Source: CAZXCQ01 sp964639275 | Lineage (GTDB): Bacteria; Desulfobacterota; DSM-4660; Desulfatiglandales; Desulfatiglandaceae | Assembly (NCBI GenBank): GCA_964639275.1 | Contig: CAZXCQ010000193.1 | Coordinates: forward strand, 1 to 12,194 | Length of the DNA: 12,194 nt | Direction of reading: 5' to 3' | Part shown: in pieces, positions 1 to 7,099 of the stretch | Numbering within the stretch: position 1 is the stretch's first letter | Layout of the letters: each line of letters starts with the position of its first letter | Made by a program: the position numbers and the translations under genes | The notes under the pieces: generated by a model | Seen by the model: the letters and a program-made list of their open reading frames with translations, nothing else | Told to the model about the DNA's origin: nothing | Databases searched by the model: none

Positions 1-392
1 GTCTGATGGCCGGGTGTTGTTACGGAACGCCGACCGACCTGAGATGGGGCATCGTCTTTACCCACCCCCATTCCCTGGCCCCCCGCAATGTGGCCCTCCA
101 CCCCACACAGATCTATTCGTCCATAAGCGGATTCATCATCTTTTTTATCCTCTTATGGATCTATTCAAAGAAGAAATTTGAAGGCCAGGTCCTCCTCTGG
201 TTCTTGATCCTCCACAGCACGGCCCGGCTGGCCATTGAACAGGTCAGGGGGGACGACAGGGGAATGATTTTTGGGGACACCATGTCTCTCACCCAGCTGG
301 TGACGACCCTCGTTCTTTTTGGTTCGGTCATCACCCTGTTTATCTTGAAATCCAGAAAGGCTGCAAAAGAAAAGGGCGGGAAGAGGTCTTGA
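1..392 (+). CDS. lgt: Prolipoprotein diacylglyceryl transferase, C-terminal part
   Basis: This is the 3' end of the gene; the frame is open from the first base, so the N-terminal half lies outside the window. Lgt is an inner-membrane enzyme that moves diacylglycerol from phosphatidylglycerol onto the lipobox cysteine of prelipoproteins, the first step of lipoprotein maturation. Visible family signatures are AGCCYGTPT near the left edge, the HPTQIY motif, and a segment with LHSTARLAIEQVRGDD, which matches the late conserved Arg/Glu/Arg stretch of Lgt (R...E..R). Two hydrophobic segments (about FIIFFILLWIY and LVTTLVLFGSVITLFIL) fit the last membrane helices, followed by a short Lys/Arg-rich cytoplasmic tail ending in KRS. 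The neighbouring gene to the right is convergent, so lgt belongs to an operon extending leftwards out of view. Confidence 0.95.
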   Translation, partial: LMAGCCYGTPTDLRWGIVFTHPHSLAPRNVALHPTQIYSSISGFIIFFILLWIYSKKKFEGQVLLWFLILHSTARLAIEQVRGDDRGMIFGDTMSLTQLVTTLVLFGSVITLFILKSRKAAKEKGGKRS

Positions 393-441
393 AGTCGGCG
401 CGCCCTGTTTGGGCCGGCCGGAGCGGGGAAGGTCGCATTTG

Positions 442-717
442 TTATCGATTTCGCTGGGAAAGAAACCCGAATAGGGCAAAGACAAAGACCAGGAATCCAA
501 AGCCAAAGTATACCCAGGGAAAATACTCTGCCCGCTTGACCCCGTATTCAAGCAGGTACTCCCGGTCAAATATGTAGGCCCAGTAGAGGGCAAAGATATA
601 GTTTACCAGCAGCCCAAGTCTCGCCTTTCCAAAAAGGAGAAACAGCGTACTCAACACCAGGAGCAACCCGATCTGATAGACCGGGGCACAAAACGTCATC
701 GTAAAAAGGAACTCCAT
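442..717 (-). CDS. Small integral membrane protein, function unknown
   Basis: The 91-aa protein starts at ATG with a GGGAGG ribosome binding site eight bases upstream, which supports a real gene. It has three hydrophobic segments, about residues 14-30, 35-50 and 67-86. The loop between helices 2 and 3 is charged and aromatic (FDREYLLEYGVKRAEYFPW), and the C-terminus is SQRNR. I do not recognise a named family and see no catalytic motif. It converges with lgt with 49 bp between the stops and no clear terminator. About 120 bp upstream on the same strand lie short stretches that resemble its own 5' end and middle, possibly a decayed duplicate. Codon use and the ribosome binding site favour expression; the role is unknown. 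Confidence 0.7.
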   Translation of the reverse strand: MEFLFTMTFCAPVYQIGLLLVLSTLFLLFGKARLGLLVNYIFALYWAYIFDREYLLEYGVKRAEYFPWVYFGFGFLVFVFALFGFLSQRNR

Positions 718-1087
718 TAACGTTCCCTCCCAGAGAAGATCCCATCCTGCCCTTCCCGCGGCTCCCCAAAGGAACGGTGCCCCTCTGCCTTACGTCCCTT
801 TCACACACCCCGTTTGGGAAAAAGGACAGGTTCCCCGTTAGTATAAAGCAAATAGCATGCCATAAAAGAGATAACACCCGGAGATGGTGGCCTTGATCTG
901 CCCCCCCAAGGGCCAAAAAACCATGTATGAGAACCAAAGGGTGCCTGGGTGGGCATAAAAAGGGAAAACTCCAGCAGCGCCCGCGTCTCCAGGAGGGTCG
1001 TGAGGAGGGGATTGGGGATGGGCCATGGTCGCCGAAAAAGGCGACAAAAATTGTAATCGGGGTACAGATCTTGTCAATCGTGGCCGG
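718..1087. other. Gene-free stretch with possible decayed gene remnant and a hairpin
   Basis: No convincing gene is seen in these 370 bp. On the - strand, around 940-976, a stretch matches the first codons of the neighbouring small membrane protein gene: GGAGTT and CCTTTTTA are shared, separated by three extra bases. Around 838-905 the - strand encodes a hydrophobic stretch ending FYGMLFALY before a stop. This could be a frameshifted remnant of a duplicate, but the match is short. A 6-bp hairpin lies at 1028-1045 (GTCGCC, loop GAAAAA, GGCGAC) just past the end of the methyltransferase gene. It lacks a U-tract on either side, so I do not call it a terminator. Confidence 0.3.
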
Positions 1088-1882
1088 TTAACTATCCACC
1101 GCATACCGGTCACGACCCGGTCTGCTCTTCCACAGATAGAGGGCGATTCCGGTGGCCATGGCCGCGTTGAGGGATTCTACCCCCGGCGCCATGGGGATGG
1201 AAATGAGGGTCATCCCTTTTAAATGATCTGAAAGCCCGGGCCCCTCCAGACCCGGGACCAGACAGAATGAAGGGGGGAATCTGTAATCCGAGATATCCCG
1301 CCCCCTTGGGGAGAGCGCGATGATGGGAAGTCTGTATCTGATGATCCCGGCGAGCGATGGCCCTTCAAACAAAGCGATCCGCAAGAGGTTGCTGCCGGCA
1401 ACCCGGAACGACTTTGGGTGGTAGGGGTGTGATGCCTCTTTTAAAAGCACGACCCTTGGCACCCCAAAGGCGGCAGCCGTCCGGATGATTGCCCCCACAT
1501 TTGCGGGGTCCTGGAAAGGGATACATAATGTGCAACCGGGGGGGTCAAGGTCACCGGGTAATTCTGGAAGGGGTTTAAAACTGACGATCAGGATGGGGTG
1601 ACGCGTGCCAAAGAGATCAATCTGTCTAAAGAGATCCGGGCTGAAGTGATAGTAACGAAGCGCTTTTTGTGCCTTGCCATAAGGAGGCTCCTGGCGGTCT
1701 GAAAAGATGATCCCCGCACACCGCTCGGGAAAATCCCTCAGGACCTCCCTGACCTGTCTTTGCCCCGAGAGCAGGCTCAGTCCGTGTCTCTTGATGCCCC
1801 TGGCCTTTGCCAGACTCAGAACGGTCTTGAAAAAGGGGTTGTCTTGGCTTGTGATCTCCTTTACTTCCATTCCTTTAACCAT
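1088..1882 (-). CDS. SpoU/TrmH-family RNA 2'-O-methyltransferase
   Basis: The 264-aa protein shows the three signature motifs of SPOUT enzymes of the SpoU/TrmH class. Motif 1 is DPANVGAIIRTAAAFG (residues 125-140, with Asn128 and the probable catalytic Arg134). Motif 2 is GLEGPGL (211-217). Motif 3 is ISIPMAPGVESLNAAMATGIALYLW-like (Ser237, Leu238, Asn239), which builds the knotted S-adenosylmethionine site. KSFRVAGS (157-164) matches the family's R-x-S/G-x-G region. Residues 1-105 fit the L30e-like substrate-binding domain. The likely substrate is tRNA or rRNA ribose 2'-OH; which nucleotide cannot be told. The start is ATG with a purine-rich GAAGAG upstream; an internal ATG four codons later is possible. 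It overlaps the preceding gene by 22 bp and is the last gene of the valS operon, translationally coupled. Confidence 0.9.
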   Translation of the reverse strand: MVKGMEVKEITSQDNPFFKTVLSLAKARGIKRHGLSLLSGQRQVREVLRDFPERCAGIIFSDRQEPPYGKAQKALRYYHFSPDLFRQIDLFGTRHPILIVSFKPLPELPGDLDPPGCTLCIPFQDPANVGAIIRTAAAFGVPRVVLLKEASHPYHPKSFRVAGSNLLRIALFEGPSLAGIIRYRLPIIALSPRGRDISDYRFPPSFCLVPGLEGPGLSDHLKGMTLISIPMAPGVESLNAAMATGIALYLWKSRPGRDRYAVDS

Positions 1883-2271
1883 TCGGCCATCTCTTCGGCA
1901 GGCACCTCCCTGAGACCGTAGAAAAACAGAAAGAGATCGCGAAACCGCAGCAACAGGCCGCTGTCTTTTGCGGCCTCGGCCATCGACAGCCTGTCTTTTG
2001 GGTCATAGAAATCCTTGAGCCTCAGGAATAGATCGCGGGCAAAGGCGGGGCGGTCATGCCGAAGCCTCTCCCTCTGAGACAAGATATCGAGCAGGGCCAG
2101 GAGGGGCTTTAGATATGGCCCCAGCATCCTGTAGTTATAGTAATAGACCTCCCTTTCCGAGCCGTATTCCCTTGGAGCAAACCTTTCTATGATCTGGATC
2201 GCCTCATAGGTTGCATCCTTTTTGTCGATCCTTTTTTGCCTTCTTCTACCTGAAAAGATATCCAGTATCAC
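1861..2271 (-). CDS. Uncharacterised 136-aa charged protein in valS operon
   Basis: I do not recognise a family. The start chosen is GTG at 2271, because AAGGAG sits seven bases upstream; a longer reading from GTG 2307 adds twelve residues of Trp/Arg-rich sequence with no ribosome binding site. The product begins with a basic stretch (SGRRRQKRIDKK), then looks mostly helical, with aromatic and Arg-rich segments (YYYNYRMLGPYLKPLLALLDIL; FRDLFLFFYGL) and an acidic end (PAEEMAEWLKEWK). No signal peptide, membrane segment or catalytic motif is visible. It lies between the metal transporter permease and the RNA methyltransferase, overlapping the latter. The basic N-terminus and its methyltransferase partner would fit an RNA-related role, but that is only a guess. 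Confidence 0.7.
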   Translation of the reverse strand: MILDIFSGRRRQKRIDKKDATYEAIQIIERFAPREYGSEREVYYYNYRMLGPYLKPLLALLDILSQRERLRHDRPAFARDLFLRLKDFYDPKDRLSMAEAAKDSGLLLRFRDLFLFFYGLREVPAEEMAEWLKEWK

Positions 2272-2333
2272 AGGTCTTCTCCTTGTCCAGCCGCACCACC
2301 GCCCCACCCTTTACCCCGATGACTGTCCCTTTC

Positions 2334-3161
2334 TCATCTCCTGAGGGTGTGGCGTGTATGGCCGCTGATATAATTAATGATCTGGGTGAGAAAAAAGGCT
2401 GCACCGGCCACCAGGATGATTGTGGCACCCGATGTAAAATCGTAATTGTAGGAAAGCCAAAGCCCGACAAGTGTAAAGAGGGTACCCAGCAGGGAGGAGA
2501 GCACCATCATTTTTCCGAGGGAACCCGTGTATCTCTCTGCGATATAGGGGGGAATGGTCAATAGGGCGATAACCAGGATCAGGCCCACGACCCTGATGAT
2601 CATTATGATGGAAAGGGCGGTCATACAGAGCAGGAGAAAGTAGAGAAATCTCACAGGGACTCTCACGACAAAGGCAAACTCCTCGTCATAGGACATGGCA
2701 AGAAACTCCCTGTAAAATGCCACGATGATCAGAAAGATCACGACGTCCAGGGCAACCATAAACCAGATATCTATCTTTGAGACAAAAAGGATGCTCCCAA
2801 AGAGATAGCTCATCGGGTCCACGTTGTAACCGGGGGAAAGATCAATAAAGATGATCCCCAGGGCCATGCCAACGGCCCAGAGTACCCCGATGATCGTATC
2901 GGCCCGGTGTTTGGATTTGAGGCTGACCGTCCCCATGATCAGGGATACGGCCAAGCAGAAAAGGGCTGCACCCAGGGCCGGCGAGAAACCCAGATAAAAC
3001 GCCAGCCCGATACCCCCAAAGGCGGCATGCGCGATACCCCCCGAGAGAAAGACAATCCTGTTAGCCACAACAAGGGATCCGATGATTCCGCATGAAATAC
3101 TGGCCAGGACTCCGGCAAGGAGGGCGTTTCTCATAAATTCAAGCTGTAAGGCATCCCACAT
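2334..3161 (-). CDS. Metal ABC transporter permease, ZnuB/ABC-3 family
   Basis: The 275-aa protein is a polytopic inner-membrane permease with about eight hydrophobic helices and the length usual for ABC-3 permeases (ZnuB, MntB, TroC). Typical family sequence includes the N-terminal FMRNALLAGVLASISCGIIGS, the VFLSGGIAHAAFGGIGLA segment and the RVVGLILVIALLTIPP segment. It would form the channel for zinc, manganese or iron import together with the ATPase encoded immediately upstream. The stop of that ATPase gene and this ATG are separated by one base, and GAGGAG precedes the start, so the two are coupled. Metal specificity cannot be read from the sequence. No periplasmic metal-binding protein gene (ZnuA type) is present in this window. 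The end (HTRHTLRR) overlaps an ATGA start of a very short downstream reading frame. Confidence 0.92.
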   Translation of the reverse strand: MWDALQLEFMRNALLAGVLASISCGIIGSLVVANRIVFLSGGIAHAAFGGIGLAFYLGFSPALGAALFCLAVSLIMGTVSLKSKHRADTIIGVLWAVGMALGIIFIDLSPGYNVDPMSYLFGSILFVSKIDIWFMVALDVVIFLIIVAFYREFLAMSYDEEFAFVVRVPVRFLYFLLLCMTALSIIMIIRVVGLILVIALLTIPPYIAERYTGSLGKMMVLSSLLGTLFTLVGLWLSYNYDFTSGATIILVAGAAFFLTQIINYISGHTRHTLRR

Positions 3162-3162
3162 T

Positions 3163-3924
3163 TCACCGCTCCTCGTGAACCGGCAGGACGCGATGAGGCA
3201 GCCCGTGCGCGACCAGATCCACCGGGCACTGGTAGGCCATATCGATCATCTCCTGGGTAATCTTTCCACCCTTATGGAATATCATTGTCCGGTTTACACA
3301 CGCAACTGACTTGACGTGGTGAGATATCACCCCGATATCATGGGTAACCACCAGGATGGTCACCTCCTGGTTGAGCTCTTTCAAAAAATCAAATAGGTCT
3401 GTCTCAAATTCAGGGTCAACACTGGCCGTGGGCTCGTCAAGAAAGAGGATCTCCGGGTCGGTGGCCAGGGCCCTCGCAATAAAGACCCGTTGCCGCTGTC
3501 CACCCGAAATGCTCCCGATCGGGACATGGCGGTACTCCCACATGCCCACCCGCTTGAGTACCTCCTCGGCCTTTATGTGGTCTTTGCGGGAATGCCACCC
3601 CCAGATGCGCGGCTGGCACAACCTCCCCATCAGCACAATCTCCATGACCGAGATGGGAAAGTGGAGATCGAAATCGGTGTTCTGGGGCATATATCCCACC
3701 CGGTGTTTGGCCCTGTGAGGCGGCTCCCCCAGAACGGCAATCTCCCCCCCACGCGGTTTTAATATCCCCAGCAGGAGCTTCAGAAGGGTCGTCTTGCCGC
3801 CCCCGTTTGGCCCGAGGATCCCCAAGAAATCGCCCTGTTCCACCGAAAAGGTGACTTGATCGAGGATGCGGGTACCGTTGTATGAAAACCACAGGTCTCT
3901 TACATCGATGGCAGGGCCGACCAT
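3163..3924 (-). CDS. Metal ABC transporter ATP-binding protein, ZnuC-like
   Basis: The 253-aa protein is an ABC ATPase with all key motifs: Walker A GPNGGGKTT (residues 38-46), Q-loop Gln81 in YMPQNTDFD, signature ISGGQRQR (139-146), Walker B ILFLDEP (159-165) and switch His195 in VVTHD. The N-terminal DVRDLWFSYNGTRIL and the YMPQ segment are typical of the ZnuC/MntA branch of metal importers. It sits on the cytoplasmic side and powers the permease encoded one base downstream. The start is ATG at 3924 with GGTGAGG upstream. It follows valS by 22 bp on the same strand, so it is probably transcribed from the valS promoter. The C-terminal tail after about residue 215, beyond the nucleotide-binding fold, is ordinary for the family. 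Confidence 0.93.
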   Translation of the reverse strand: MVGPAIDVRDLWFSYNGTRILDQVTFSVEQGDFLGILGPNGGGKTTLLKLLLGILKPRGGEIAVLGEPPHRAKHRVGYMPQNTDFDLHFPISVMEIVLMGRLCQPRIWGWHSRKDHIKAEEVLKRVGMWEYRHVPIGSISGGQRQRVFIARALATDPEILFLDEPTASVDPEFETDLFDFLKELNQEVTILVVTHDIGVISHHVKSVACVNRTMIFHKGGKITQEMIDMAYQCPVDLVAHGLPHRVLPVHEER

Positions 3925-3946
3925 AACACCTCACCTTCCAAAAATC

Positions 3947-6592
3947 CTAATCCCTGACCGCCTCAAAAAACGCCAGGTTCTGGTTGAGCTTTGAGAGTCT
4001 CAAAGACAGGGTCCCGGCCTTATCCCTGACCTCGGCAACTATTTGAGGGGGGGCCTTTTGTAAGAAATTATCGTTCGAAAGTTTTTTATTTGTAATGTCT
4101 ATGTCTTTTTTTATCTTATTAATCTCTTTTCTTAATCTTTTTCGTTCTTCCTCAAAGTCGAGGAGCCCCCTCAGGAGGACATGAACCGATATCTGACCCA
4201 CCACGGCCGTTGCAGAGGCATCGGGTTTTGGGGCACCGGCCTCGATAGAGATGTCATCCACCTTTGCCAGGGTCTTGATATGATTCAGGTTACTCAAAAA
4301 GACGGCCGCGTTTGTCTCGTCGGGGGCATCGATAAGGATGCTGACCTTCTTGGAAGGGGAAATGTTCATCTCTCCACGGATATTGCGCACCCCGCTGATC
4401 ACCCCCATCAGGAGTTCCATCTCCCTTGAGGCGGCCTCATCCCTCAAGAAATCGGAGGCCTCCGGAAACCTGGCCGTCATGATGCTCCCCTCTGCACCGG
4501 GGAGTTTCTGCCATATCTCCTCGGTGACAAACGGCATAAAGGGGTGAAGGAGTCTCAGGGATACCATGAGGGCCTCCTTGATCCCTGCCCGCGCCGATTC
4601 CCGCATGGCCTTATCGTCTCCATAAAGATCCTGTTTGGCCATCTCCAGAAACCAGTCACATAGCTCATGCCATATAAACTGATAGCATAGCCCTGCGGCG
4701 TCGTTAAATCGGAAGTCCTTGAGCGCCTGGTTGACCTCACCGCTTACCTGGCTCAAACGGGTAGAGATCCAGCGGCCCGCGAGGGTATCGATTGGCTCCC
4801 ATTTATTCCCCTCCCCTTCCAGGTTCATGAGGACAAATCGTGCGGCATTCCATATCTTGTTAACAAAGTGGCGGTAGCCCAGGATCCGCTCTTCTGAAAG
4901 CCGGATATCCCGCCCCTGCGCCGCCAGGGCCGCCAGGGTAAAACGGAAGGCGTCTGTGCCGAATTCATCCATCACCTCAAGGGGATCAATAACGTTGCCC
5001 TTTGATTTGCTCATCTTTCTTCCTTCTGCGTCCCTGACCAGGGCGTGGATATAGACCTCCCTGAATGGAACGTCTCCCTTGAAATGGAGCCCCATCATCA
5101 TCATCCGGGCGACCCAGAAAAAGAGGATGTCAAAACCGGTTACCAGGACAGAGGTGGGATAAAAGGTCTCTAGCTCATCCGTGGCATCGGGCCATCCCAG
5201 TGTGGAAAACGGCCACAGGGCCGAGCTAAACCAGGTATCCAGGACATCGGTCTCCTGCAAGAGCCGCTTGCCCCCGCAGGCACGGCACACGCCGGGTTCT
5301 TCTTTGGCCACATGGACGTCTCCGCAGTCCTCGCAATACCAGGCCGGGATGCGGTGACCCCACCAGATCTGTCTCGAGACACACCAGTCCTTTATGTTGT
5401 TCATCCATTCAAAATAGACCCCCTCCCAGTTGGCAGGGTATATCCGGGTCCTTCCATCCGCCACCGCCTGGCTGGCCTTTTCTGCCATGGGACCCACCCT
5501 CACAAACCACTGTTTTGAGAGGATGGGTTCGATCATGGTCTTGCACCGGTAGCAGTGTCCCACCGCGTGGCTGTAAGACTCGACCTTTTCGAGCAGATCG
5601 GCCTTTTTAAGATCCTCGAGGATCCTTTCACGACACTCAAACCGGTCCATTCCCTCATAAGGACCGGCCAGTTCGTTCATCCTCCCGCTGTCATCGATCA
5701 CCCTGATCCTTTCGAGATCGTGGGTATTGCCGATCTCAAAGTCATTGGGGTCATGGGCAGGGGTGATCTTTAAGGCCCCGGTGCCAAATTCCGTGTCCAC
5801 ATAGCTGTCAAATATCACCGGGATCGGTTTATTCAGCACGGGCAGGAGCACATTTGCGCCCGATAGAGACGCATAACGCGCATCTTGCGGGTTTACGGCG
5901 ACAGCGGTATCACCCAGGAGGGTCTCGGGGCGGGTGGTGGCAACCACCAGATGCCCCCCCCCGTTCTCAAAGGGATAGCGGATATAATAGAGGTGGCTCT
6001 CCATATCCTCGTGCTCCACTTCAAGGTCGGCCAGGGCGGTCCGGCATCTGGGACACCAGTTGATGATGTAGTCCCCCCTGTAGACGAGCCCCTCCTCATA
6101 CAGCCTTACAAAGACCTCCCTCACGGCCCGGGAAAGACCCTCATCCATGGTAAATCGTTCCCGGCTCCAGTCACAGGAACAACCAAGCCTCTTTAATTGG
6201 TTGATGATCAGCCCGCCATACCTTCTTCTCCACTCCCAGACAAGTTCAATAAACTTCTCACGGCCGACCGTATGCCGGTCAGATCCCCTGGCGGCCAGGT
6301 CCTTTTCCACCACATTCTGGGTGGCAATCCCGGCATGGTCTGTACCTGGCTGCCACAGGACATTAAGGCCCTTCATTCTCTTGTATCGACACAGGATGTC
6401 CTGGAGCGTATTGTTGAGGGCGTGGCCCATGTGGAGTGAGCCCGTGACATTTGGAGGGGGGATGACAATGCAAAAGGGGTCCTTTTGAGACCGGCCATCC
6501 GCCCTAAAAAGTCCGTTTTTCTCCCAGAACTCATACCATTTCCGTTCCACCTCACCGGGTTCATAACTCTTCTCAATGATCTCTCTTTCCAT
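3947..6592 (-). CDS. valS: Valyl-tRNA synthetase
   Basis: The 881-aa class I synthetase charges tRNA-Val with valine in the cytoplasm. It shows the HIGH-type motif PPNVTGSLHMGHAL (HMGH at residues 54-57), the KMSKS loop at 526-530, TTRPETLLGDTAVAVNP of the CP1 editing domain that removes mischarged threonine, and DILFFWVARMMMMGLHF before KMSKS. A zinc-ribbon-like Cys pattern is present (Cys420, Cys423, Cys437, Cys440), with another CPRC earlier. The C-terminal ~65 residues (EEERKRLRKEINKIKKD onwards) form the tRNA-binding coiled coil typical of bacterial ValS. Length is normal. The start is ATG with AAGGAG ten bases upstream. It is the first gene of a leftward operon; a promoter is proposed about 90 bp upstream, and no T-box element was recognised. 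Confidence 0.98.
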   Translation of the reverse strand: MEREIIEKSYEPGEVERKWYEFWEKNGLFRADGRSQKDPFCIVIPPPNVTGSLHMGHALNNTLQDILCRYKRMKGLNVLWQPGTDHAGIATQNVVEKDLAARGSDRHTVGREKFIELVWEWRRRYGGLIINQLKRLGCSCDWSRERFTMDEGLSRAVREVFVRLYEEGLVYRGDYIINWCPRCRTALADLEVEHEDMESHLYYIRYPFENGGGHLVVATTRPETLLGDTAVAVNPQDARYASLSGANVLLPVLNKPIPVIFDSYVDTEFGTGALKITPAHDPNDFEIGNTHDLERIRVIDDSGRMNELAGPYEGMDRFECRERILEDLKKADLLEKVESYSHAVGHCYRCKTMIEPILSKQWFVRVGPMAEKASQAVADGRTRIYPANWEGVYFEWMNNIKDWCVSRQIWWGHRIPAWYCEDCGDVHVAKEEPGVCRACGGKRLLQETDVLDTWFSSALWPFSTLGWPDATDELETFYPTSVLVTGFDILFFWVARMMMMGLHFKGDVPFREVYIHALVRDAEGRKMSKSKGNVIDPLEVMDEFGTDAFRFTLAALAAQGRDIRLSEERILGYRHFVNKIWNAARFVLMNLEGEGNKWEPIDTLAGRWISTRLSQVSGEVNQALKDFRFNDAAGLCYQFIWHELCDWFLEMAKQDLYGDDKAMRESARAGIKEALMVSLRLLHPFMPFVTEEIWQKLPGAEGSIMTARFPEASDFLRDEAASREMELLMGVISGVRNIRGEMNISPSKKVSILIDAPDETNAAVFLSNLNHIKTLAKVDDISIEAGAPKPDASATAVVGQISVHVLLRGLLDFEEERKRLRKEINKIKKDIDITNKKLSNDNFLQKAPPQIVAEVRDKAGTLSLRLSKLNQNLAFFEAVRD

Positions 6593-6682
6593 CTATCAAC
6601 CACTCCTTGAAAAGGCGTTGTCTGCCTGGTCGTGCACAATGCGATGTATAGGCGTGCGCCATCCAGATCAGCAAGAGGATTT

Positions 6683-6711
6683 ATCCTATCAGGATAGGGA
6701 CATTCCATCAA
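6683..6711 (-). promoter_or_regulatory. Candidate sigma-70 promoter for valS operon, overlapped by palindrome
   Basis: Read on the - strand, TTGATG (6706-6711) and TAGGAT (6683-6688) are separated by exactly 17 bases, each matching four of six consensus positions. The implied leader to the valS ATG is roughly 85 bases. A perfect palindrome, TATCCT-ATC-AGGATA at 6682-6696, covers the -10 box and could be an operator. The boxes are only moderate, so this is a proposal. Confidence 0.4.
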
Positions 6712-6836
6712 GGGGATTGGCTCTAGCGTAATTTCTCAAAAACAGTCGAAAACACCCTCTTTACGTCATTCCGGCGAAAGCCATTCGGCTCCGAGACATG
6801 CCGACGAGCCCATCGCCAGTGAGACATGTCGACGAA

Positions 6837-6890
6837 CTCATGTCGAGTCGCTCAGGGCCGAACTGCTCATGTCGAGTCGCTCAGGGCCGA
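6837..6890. repeat. Two tandem copies of a 25-bp direct repeat
   Basis: An identical 25-bp unit beginning CTCATGTCGAGTCGCTCAGG occurs at 6837-6861 and 6866-6890, with four bases (ACTG) between copies. The unit shares the motif CATGTCGA with the two looser motifs just to the left, so the cluster probably grew by slippage within the repeat element. Confidence 0.9.
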
Positions 6891-6931
6891 GGGGCCGGAA
6901 TTCAGTATTTTCAATTGGTTACCGAGGATAT

Positions 6932-6975
6932 GGACTCCGGTGAACCCCGGAGTCCGATCCGGGGTTCACCGGAGT
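6932..6975. repeat. Perfect 18-bp inverted repeat with nested smaller hairpin
   Basis: The arms at 6934-6951 (ACTCCGGTGAACCCCGGA) and 6958-6975 are exact reverse complements, with a 6-base loop. A second, mutually exclusive perfect 9-bp hairpin, GGACTCCGG/CCGGAGTCC, lies at 6932-6940 and 6947-6955. There is no U-tract on either strand, so it is not an intrinsic terminator. It is the right end of the repeat element and resembles REP-type palindromes. Confidence 0.85.
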
Positions 6976-7023
6976 GACGACTTCTTACGGGATCGTCATT
7001 TTTCGAAATGTTACGTTAGAGCC

Positions 7024-7057
7024 AAAAAAAGGGGGTCGTGCTGTCTCCCAACCCCCT
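7024..7057 (-). terminator. Intrinsic terminator of the acidic protein gene
   Basis: On the - strand AGGGGGT (7051-7057) and ACCCCCT (7030-7036) form a 7-bp stem with a 14-base loop, followed directly by seven T residues (7024-7030, the first shared with the stem). It begins 43 bp past the stop of the 167-aa gene and should isolate it from the valS operon further left. Confidence 0.85.
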
Positions 7058-7099
7058 GGGCCCAACTTTGGCCTTTAACGATGACCTTGAGTCGTCGCC

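Larger units (their letters stand above)
6764..6979. repeat. MITE- or REP-like repeat element, about 216 bp, with imperfect terminal inverted repeats
   Basis: The left end reads CGTCATTCCGGCGAA (6764-6778) and the right end TTCACCGGAGTGACG (6965-6979); these are inverted copies matching at 13 of 15 positions. Between them lie two copies of a GAGACATG-Y-CGACGA motif (near 6792 and 6821), a 25-bp direct repeat and a long hairpin, and no gene. The TCATTCCGGCGAAAGCC phrase is of the kind widely dispersed in intergenic regions of deltaproteobacterial and other genomes. The element separates the terminator of the acidic-protein gene from the valS promoter. No clear target duplication is seen. It could be one small non-autonomous element or adjacent REP-type units. 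Confidence 0.55.

Noticed and set aside
397..419. Two adjacent 8-bp palindromes GGCGCGCC and GGCCGGCC
   Set aside because: They look like rare-cutter restriction sites, but the surroundings are ordinary chromosomal sequence with intact convergent genes; a GC-rich intergenic coincidence is more likely than engineering.
1028..1045. GTCGCC/GGCGAC hairpin as terminator of the valS operon
   Set aside because: No U-tract follows the stem on the - strand, and the + strand shows A residues instead.
6593..6763. T-box leader for valS
   Set aside because: No T-box consensus sequence or leader terminator could be found between the proposed promoter and the start codon.
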